From the NCBI GenBank assembly GCA_024509875.1, contig JAMPIV010019863.1, positions 372,001-436,000 on the forward strand: 64,000 nt of DNA, given 5' to 3'. The notes beneath the pieces were generated by a model that was not told the origin of the DNA, ran no database searches, and worked only from the letters and a program-made list of their open reading frames with translations. The position numbers and the translations under genes were made by a program. Each line of letters starts with the position of its first letter. The first letter of the stretch is position 1. This document shows, one piece after another, positions 57,975 to 64,000 of the stretch. Origin of the DNA: Oreohelix idahoensis (lineage: Eukaryota; Mollusca; Gastropoda; Stylommatophora; Oreohelicidae).

Positions 57975-58227
57975 AAATCTTTAAGCACCAAACACGGCGC
58001 ATAAGGCAGAAACCAGTGCTCTCCAGGCTGTTCGTTGTGACGCCACTCCTCTTAGCTCTTGCACATTATTTAGGCCCAACGTTCTTCCTTCTCTTATTAT
58101 TGTTCTTCTGAGTGTTTCTTTTGGTCTTCCTTTTTTCCTCTTACCCTCAGGAACCCAAGTGAGCGCCTGTAGTGGTATTCTGTTGTTTTGCATTCGTAGG
58201 ACATGACCGATATATGACCATCGTCTT
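57975..58227 (-). pseudogene. LINE-D 3' fragment, RT C-terminus
   Basis: The minus strand is open through RQRRWSYIGHVLRMQNNRIP, then GKRKKGRPKETLRRTII and RTAWRALVSALCAV. This is a LINE ORF2 C-terminal end, related in layout but not in sequence to LINE-A, B and C. It ends at about 57981 followed by an AT-rich tail (TTTTATTATTTTATTAA on the minus strand). Its 5' side is cut at 58227 by the LTR of element 2, so the remainder may continue beyond the window. Confidence 0.75.
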
Positions 58228-60503
58228 TGTCGCAAAATTAGTTTCTAGTCATTGCAAACGTTTTCAGGTAGATTTATAAACCCGTCAACGATCGATTGAC
58301 CGCTTTCAAAATGGCGGCGTATCAGCGAAATGTGTATCAGACAGAGGAAATCGCCAAGGATAAATAAAAGCAGACGGGAAGCAGTAGGAAAAGGATTTTA
58401 CATTTCAGTACAGGGAAGGATTGTGTATAACTGCATATAAGAAGGAATGGTAGGAAGTTCTCATTTACGGAGATATATGCGTATTTCGGCTGCCCACAGT
58501 TACGCTAACAGCTGGTAAACCCACTTCTGTTCTAAATATTAAAATCAACAAATAACAGTTTGGGAAATTACAGGGATAGGAAGATAGAGATTTATCGGCT
58601 GTATAAAACTAGATAAGATGGAACAATATGGATATTATATATGCCGAGAATGATAAAGGCAAAATTTCAGTCGACGCACAGATCGGCCGAAATCACTGTT
58701 CGGGAAAGATTTTTCAGGTCTAGGTTTAAGCTGTGACGTCAGTACCCTCCCATACGTCCGCGCTATGCGTATATAAACGTATCGGTAAAACTGAGACACA
58801 GACAACGAAAGAGGTTTGAGACAGACTGGAGGCAGAGTTTCGCCACTACCCATGAATTGTGAGCGGATCGCCAGAAACATTTTTAAGTCCAGTATCTGAA
58901 GTCTGAGGGTAAGCGAAATTATGATAACTACCGTGTATAATATTTGTTATTTCAGGTTCATATAGAATTCACAAAATATGCCTGTATAATAGTCATTGAT
59001 ATAATGTATTGTATTTTTAATATGATCTAAACATGTGCATTGTGGATGATTGTTGCTTGTACAAAAATTAATCACAAATAGCCCCACAGCCTAATGAAGA
59101 TATATTTATCATATTGCTTTATCGCTTACGAAGATAAAGGCAGTCCCATGGCAGAGATTGTCATAGGGAAATGAAGTGTTAGAAACTTCCTCATGGAAGA
59201 TCCCAGTACGAGGTTAAGGTGACTAGTCCCCATCCTCGCTGCCTTTGCCTTCCCTAGTTCGAGCGCACAACTTTGTACCCATTTACAGCTGGTAAACTGG
59301 AGTGTTCTACAGCCAGTTTCAGTAGAAAGCAACCTGATCACGTGGTCACTCACTTTATTTTATGTATTAATTTTGGGTAGTTGCTAAGATAGCATCAGTA
59401 TTTGAATTTGTACTTGATATGATTTAGAAGGATCAAGTTATAGATCAGAAAAGGATGTATAGGAGCAGAGTAAACCAGATGATGTTTATTACTGATATGT
59501 TAATATTAATTCTATATCATTGAATTGATGTTACTTGCTATGACTGTATAACTTTGACACCTGATGACTGACTTGTCTGACTTATGTGCTAGTCAGTTAC
59601 ACTTAATTGAAATGTTAATATTAATGCTATATCACTGAAATGATGTCCTTACTTACTATGATTGTATAACGGTGACATCTGATGACTGACTGGTCTGACA
59701 TCTGTGCTAGTCAGCTACAAGTCTAGCCAGATACTAGCCAAGGCTGATATGTTGCAGGTTCCATGAAATAACTCAAACCAGACTGTCCAGTATCAGAAGC
59801 CTGTGTCGTTCATCAGAGGCAATCCCACAAAAGTGCAGGACCCCAAAGAGTGAACTTCAACTGGTCATTGGCATCCCTACTGTTGGGCCTACCAAGTCTG
59901 ATATCAGCAAAGGACAGTTCAGTTTCAGCAGTATCAAGTTGGAAAGATAAGTGTCCTGTTTGACACTGACCACCTATACATGTGAAACAGCCAATAGTTG
60001 AAAACAATAAGTAACCATACAGAAACTCAGTCAACTGATGACAGTTATCCTTAAATTCAAAGGACTAATAACAGTGATTTCAGTAACTTTATTATTTAAG
60101 ATCTTGAAGTCTAAACAGACAATAATAGTAATTGTGTGAATATTTTTATATATATATGTGTATACTCTTTTCCAACTAGTAGAAATAGAATATTAGTGTA
60201 ATTATTAAACTATTTTAACTGTACCTGAGGATTTATTCACTTCTTCCATTTTGTGGGTTCAGTGAATGTACATTTTACTTATCCCCTAGAATATAAGTAA
60301 TCATAAGATAGTCACAGGGAGGAGACACCTTAAATCCTGGTACTACTTCTTACCAACTGGGCCAGGGTTTTCACAGTCTGACTATTTTTATGACATCAAT
60401 ACACCAGTGCTTATTTCTAAGACTGGGGTATTACTTGTAAGGTCAGAACTCATTACTGGCATACTCTTACATAATAAATAATTTTAAATAACCTCCCGCT
60501 ACA
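58228..60503 (+). repeat. 5' LTR of element 2 (2276 bp)
   Basis: It starts TGTCGCAAAATTAG and ends CTCCCGCTACA. TATAAAA is at 58602-58608, and TATATAAA is near 58770. It carries an ATTATTAAACTATTTTAACT segment near 60205. It does not align by eye with element 1's LTR outside the GTATAAAAC box. Confidence 0.9.
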
Positions 60504-60504
60504 G

Positions 60505-60522
60505 TGGGGGCTCGTCCGGGAT
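60505..60522 (+). promoter_or_regulatory. Primer-binding site, tRNA-Pro
   Basis: TGGGGGCTCGTCCGGGAT, one base after the LTR, is the 18-nt complement of the 3' end of tRNA-Pro as known from murine leukaemia viruses. The match is complete. Confidence 0.9.
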
Positions 60523-60782
60523 ATATCTTTGATAATCCTGAGCCAACTTTCTATTTCTGCTGTGTAGGAAATTTTCTTTTTTGTAAATTTTTTTGGAAAG
60601 AGTAAACATAGTAGGAAGAATATATATAATTATATTTTTAGGAGTACCATTGAGTACAGATAAAGAAAGCTTTTTCATATATGGTGAAGTCAGTTAATTA
60701 ACTTTAATTTTAATTAAGTTAATTATATTGTAGTAAATTAGTTTGAGTAAGATCGCCTGCCCTACTAGACTACAGATACATC

Positions 60783-62939
60783 ATGGCTGACTTGGTCAAA
60801 TTTAGGTCTGCTACACTGCAGGTGGGAAAAGAGCTTGGCATGGATGGTGACGCTCTGATCCGGTATGTCACGACGGAATGTGAAAAGTACACCGAGAGAG
60901 AAGCAAAGCAATTAGAAGCAGAGAGAGAAACAAAGAAATTAGAAGCAGAGAGAGAAGCCAAGAAATTAGAATTAGAAGCAGAGAGAGAAGCCAAGAAATT
61001 AGAAGCAGAGAGAGAAGCCAAGAAATTAGAAGCGGAGAGAGAAGCCAAGAAATTAGAAGCTGAGAGAGAAGAAAGGAGGTTACAAGCAGAGAGAGACCAT
61101 GAGCTGAAAATGAGACAGCTTGATCTTGAACTTCAGGCTGGGACTATCACCCATGGTAATAGCTCACCTCATTCTGCGAATAGCTCTTTTCAGAACACAG
61201 CAAATGGGGCCATGAACTTCCACCTAGATCCATTTGTTGAAAAGGAGGACGCAATTGAGTCGTACCTGGATAGGTATGAAAGGCTAGCCTCTACATATGG
61301 ACTGGAAAAGGAAAAATGGAGTCTAAAGTTATCCCAGGGATTGAGAGGTATTGCATATGATGTGTTTCTGAAACTCCCCAAAGAAGATCAGGAAAATTAT
61401 GAAATACTAAAGCAAGCCTTACTGATCCGGTATGAAAAGAACTCTGAGGCATATAGGAAGAAATTTAGAACTTCTAAACCTCTACCTGGAGAAACATATA
61501 ACCAGTTCTCAGCTAGGCTAGAAACGTATTTGTTGAAATGGAGTAGTTTAGGTAAGTATCAGAAAACCTACGAGGATCTGAAAGAAATGGTTATGTTAGA
61601 GCAAGTGAAAGATTCCATGTCTCAAGAAATGAGGAAATTCCTTATGGAACAAGGAGCAGAGAGGCTGGAAGACATTTTGAAATGTGCAGAGAGATACCAA
61701 GCAGCTCAAGCTGAATTGGTAGGAACAAAAAGAAAGCAGGTAGAAGGATATAAGCCACCACCGCAGAATACCCAGTTTGACCAGAAGGATCGTCCATACA
61801 GAAATAAGCCAAGATTTGATAATAAGGACAAGAACCCTCAGACTCAGGAAAATAAACCCTACAAACAGGGAGATAAGTGGTGCAAATTTTGTAAGATGAG
61901 CAACCACAACACTGATGAATGTGGGAGGAAAAAACCCCTTCATCATGCTGCATGTCTACAGGTGAGGACTTCTGTTAGGAAGGAACTGACTGTGAGTCAG
62001 AATAGCCTCCATCACCCACCTACACAGGAGATAGTGACTGTGAATGGCAAACAAGTCACAGGAATGTATGACACAGGTTTGTCCTATGACGCAGTCGTGT
62101 GTGCATCTCTGGTGTGCCCTGAACAAATCACCACAGAAACAGTAGATATTCAAGGGCCACTAAAAGGAACATCACCCCTTACTTTACCCATAGCAAAGAT
62201 TCATGTCAGTTGTCGCTATGTGGAAGGGGAGATAAATGCAGCTGTGATAGATGATCCCTTTTACCCCCTAATGTTGGGGCGTAAATATGTTTTCTTGGGA
62301 GACCCTGTAAAACCTATGGTTATGGCAGAAACCCAGACCAGGTCTGACTCCAGGAACATAGAGAGGGACACCAACTTAAAATTTCATTCGACTGAAATGA
62401 AACGGGCTCAAGAAGCAGACAGCACATTGAAGCCTTGTTTTGGCAAATTGTCAAAGACACATAACACACCAAGGAAAGGACACTTCTATAGGGAACATGG
62501 ACTCTTGTACAGGAAAGCTGGCAGAGGGACGAAAAGTCATGGTCAAATTGTTGTACCATCCACCTATAGGAATAAGGTTATAGGCTGGGGACACATATCA
62601 ACTTTGAGTGAACACCTGGGTAATGGTGCCACAAAACAAAGAGTAGCCACCCAGTTCTACTGGCCAGGTATTACGGAAGACATAAATCAGTATGTAAATT
62701 CCTGTCCAGAGTGCACCTATGTAGATTCAGAAAGTCGACGGAAGAGTCTTCATCAAAAATCTACAAGCAAACCAGCAATCAGGGGTACTCCCGAGATTTG
62801 CACGGGAGGGGAAAGGAAACATCCCACACAGGTTCAATGGCAGTCTGAACCCCATGCGCTGGAAAAAAAGCGAAAATCAAACACCTACGGATTTGCGAGG
62901 GAAAACCACATCCAACTATCAACGAAAAGAGGGCGGTAA
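60783..62939 (+). CDS. Element 2 Gag-protease-integrase zinc-finger ORF, 718 aa
   Basis: Starts MADLVKFRSATLQVGKELGM, homologous to element 1. Residues about 38-125 form a highly charged coiled coil in which KLEAEREA is repeated several times. The SCAN-like capsid (SYLDRYERLASTYGLEKEKW to FLMEQGAERL) lies at about 155-315. A CCHC knuckle, C-x2-C-x4-H-x4-C, spans 367-380. The protease DTG is at 430-432 in YDTGLSYD. The integrase HHCC finger is complete here (H604, WPGITEDINQY, C641 and C644). After about residue 660 the frame runs into unrelated, Lys-rich sequence, where the pol deletion joins. The gag and protease are fully open, so particles might still be made. No core integrase, RT or RNase H is encoded. 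Confidence 0.88.
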   Translation: MADLVKFRSATLQVGKELGMDGDALIRYVTTECEKYTEREAKQLEAERETKKLEAEREAKKLELEAEREAKKLEAEREAKKLEAEREAKKLEAEREERRLQAERDHELKMRQLDLELQAGTITHGNSSPHSANSSFQNTANGAMNFHLDPFVEKEDAIESYLDRYERLASTYGLEKEKWSLKLSQGLRGIAYDVFLKLPKEDQENYEILKQALLIRYEKNSEAYRKKFRTSKPLPGETYNQFSARLETYLLKWSSLGKYQKTYEDLKEMVMLEQVKDSMSQEMRKFLMEQGAERLEDILKCAERYQAAQAELVGTKRKQVEGYKPPPQNTQFDQKDRPYRNKPRFDNKDKNPQTQENKPYKQGDKWCKFCKMSNHNTDECGRKKPLHHAACLQVRTSVRKELTVSQNSLHHPPTQEIVTVNGKQVTGMYDTGLSYDAVVCASLVCPEQITTETVDIQGPLKGTSPLTLPIAKIHVSCRYVEGEINAAVIDDPFYPLMLGRKYVFLGDPVKPMVMAETQTRSDSRNIERDTNLKFHSTEMKRAQEADSTLKPCFGKLSKTHNTPRKGHFYREHGLLYRKAGRGTKSHGQIVVPSTYRNKVIGWGHISTLSEHLGNGATKQRVATQFYWPGITEDINQYVNSCPECTYVDSESRRKSLHQKSTSKPAIRGTPEICTGGERKHPTQVQWQSEPHALEKKRKSNTYGFARENHIQLSTKRGR

Positions 62940-63117
62940 ACTTCATGGGAAACCTACCGACCCCGTTTCACCAGCAGTAAGAGCCTGGATGAAAAGCCGA
63001 ACAGGAAGGAGAGAGATAGTAAAGGATGAATATATTCTTGGAAAACAGAATGTGGGCGCAGATTTTCTAAGTCGCCATCCCACAGAGCGTGAGGAGGATA
63101 GAAGGAAGGAAAACTAA
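62940..63117 (+). pseudogene. Residual RNase H C-terminus of element 2
   Basis: The frame that opens at 62854 ends KQNVGADFLSRHPTERE and a stop at 63115. GADFLSRHP matches the end of RNase H in element 1. The junction with the ORF above lies between about 62760 and 63020 and marks a deletion of most of pol. Confidence 0.75.
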
Positions 63118-63180
63118 CCTCGGAATGGTCGATTTGCAATTGTCTTGTACCCAATAGTTAAGCTAGATATCATCCAGCTT

Positions 63181-63197
63181 AAAATATGGGGGAGCTA
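63181..63197 (+). promoter_or_regulatory. Polypurine tract of element 2
   Basis: AAAATATGGGGGAGCTA lies directly before the TG of the 3' LTR. The GGGGGAG core is purine-only. Confidence 0.7.
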
Positions 63198-64000
63198 TGT
63201 CGCAAAATTGGTTTCAAGTCATTGCAAACGTTTTCAGGTAAATTTATAAACCCGTCAACGATCGATTGACCGCTTTCAAAATGGCGGCGTATCAGCGAAA
63301 TGTGTATCAGACAGAGGAAATCGCCAAGGATAAATAAAAGCAGAAGGGAATCAGTATGAAAAGGATTTTACATTTCAGTACAGGGAAGGATTGTGTATAA
63401 CTGCATATAAGAAGGAACGGTAGGAAGTTCTCATTTACGGAGATATATGCGTATTTCGGCTGCCCACAGTTACGCTAACAGCTGGTAAACCCACTTCTGT
63501 TCTAAATATTAAAATCAACAAATAACAGTTTGGGAAATTACAGGGATAGGAAGATAGAGATTTATCGGCTGTATAAAACTAGATAAGATGGAACAATATG
63601 GATATTATATATGCCGAGAATGATAAAGGCAAAATTTCAGTCGACGCACAGATCGGCCGAAATCACTGTTCGGGAAAGATTTTTCAGGTCTAGGTTTAAG
63701 CTGTGACGTCAGTACCCTCCCATACGTCCGCGCTATGCGTATATAAACGTATCGGTAAAACTGAGACACAGACAACGAAAGAGGTTTGAGACAGACTGGA
63801 GGCAGAGTTTCGCCACTACCCATGAATTGTGAGCGGATCGCCAGAAACATTTTTAAGTCCAGTATCTGAAGTCTGAGGGTAAGCGAAATTATGATAACTA
63901 CCGTGTATAATATTTGTTATTTCAGGTTCATATAGAATTCACAAAATATGCCTGTATAATAGTCATTGATATAATGTATTGTATGTTTAATAGGATCTAA
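63198..64000 (+). repeat. 3' LTR of element 2, partial
   Basis: It begins TGTCGCAAAATTGG and follows the 5' LTR to the window edge. TATAAAA is at 63572-63578. About a dozen differences in 800 bp are seen by eye (for example near 63215, 63345, 63418 and 63985). Confidence 0.9.

Larger units (their letters stand above)
58228..64000 (+). mobile_element. Gmr1-like LTR retrotransposon, element 2, internally deleted, runs off the window
   Basis: 5' LTR 58228-60503, internal region 60504-63197, and 3' LTR from 63198 to the window end (803 bp visible). Gag, protease and the integrase finger are intact in one ORF, but the integrase core, RT and nearly all of RNase H are missing. Only the terminal RNase H motif survives just before the 3' LTR, which again places RNase H at the end of pol. 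The two LTRs differ at only a few positions in the visible 800 bp. The element entered LINE-D; the left target bases would be GTCTT (58223-58227), not verifiable without the right flank. Confidence 0.9.

Noticed and set aside
58635..58880. 81-codon minus ORF identical at 63605-63850
   Set aside because: The identity is due to the two LTRs being copies; the ORF has no recognised domain.

Overview
This is eukaryotic, almost certainly metazoan, repeat-rich DNA. There are no operons, ribosome-binding sites or dense ORFs. What is recognisable is animal-type transposable elements: LINEs with tandem-repeat tails, a tRNA-derived SINE, hAT remnants, and Ty3/gypsy-class LTR elements of the Gmr1-like lineage. 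About twenty tandem-repeat arrays fill much of the rest. A marine invertebrate such as a mollusc is a plausible host, but the window does not prove it. I found no complete ordinary host gene; the best host-like candidate is a short coding-looking relic at 67-470.

Layout. 1-3.7 kb holds the coding relic, a LINE-B fragment and a hAT transposase 3' remnant. 3.7-9.6 kb is a 24-bp minisatellite split by an apparently full-length LINE-A (5684-8849, one 1011-aa endonuclease/RT ORF, 16-bp target duplication). 10.2-13.7 kb is a mosaic of SINE, LINE-B, an RNase H relic and a decayed LINE-A whose 3' part has expanded into a 56-bp minisatellite. 13.8-22.5 kb has more LINE-B pieces and several minisatellites. 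22.8-25.7 kb is a ~91-bp repeat split by a 2.5-kb solo LTR with 5-bp target duplication. 26-31.2 kb is three further arrays. 31.9-37.8 kb is a satellite of 32- and 30-bp monomers in higher-order units.

38.5-51.7 kb is a nest: a 51-bp tandem repeat holds a hAT element (8-bp target duplication), which holds a LINE-C fragment and a 5'-truncated LINE-A. That LINE-A is split by a full Gmr1-like LTR retrotransposon (40016-48557, 1.9-kb LTRs, CGGAC duplication). 51.7-58.2 kb holds a diverged direct repeat, minisatellites, an AT microsatellite and two LINE 3' fragments. 58228 to the window end is a second Gmr1-like element whose 3' LTR runs off the edge.

How the parts relate. Both LTR elements encode a SCAN-like capsid, a CCHC knuckle, an aspartic protease and an integrase zinc finger in one ORF. 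Element 1 places the integrase C-terminus before RT-RNase H, which is the copia-like order that defines the Gmr1 group. Element 1 has lost the integrase catalytic core and carries an RNase H frameshift; element 2 has lost nearly all of pol but keeps gag and protease open. LINE-A is the only element here that looks complete enough to be autonomous.
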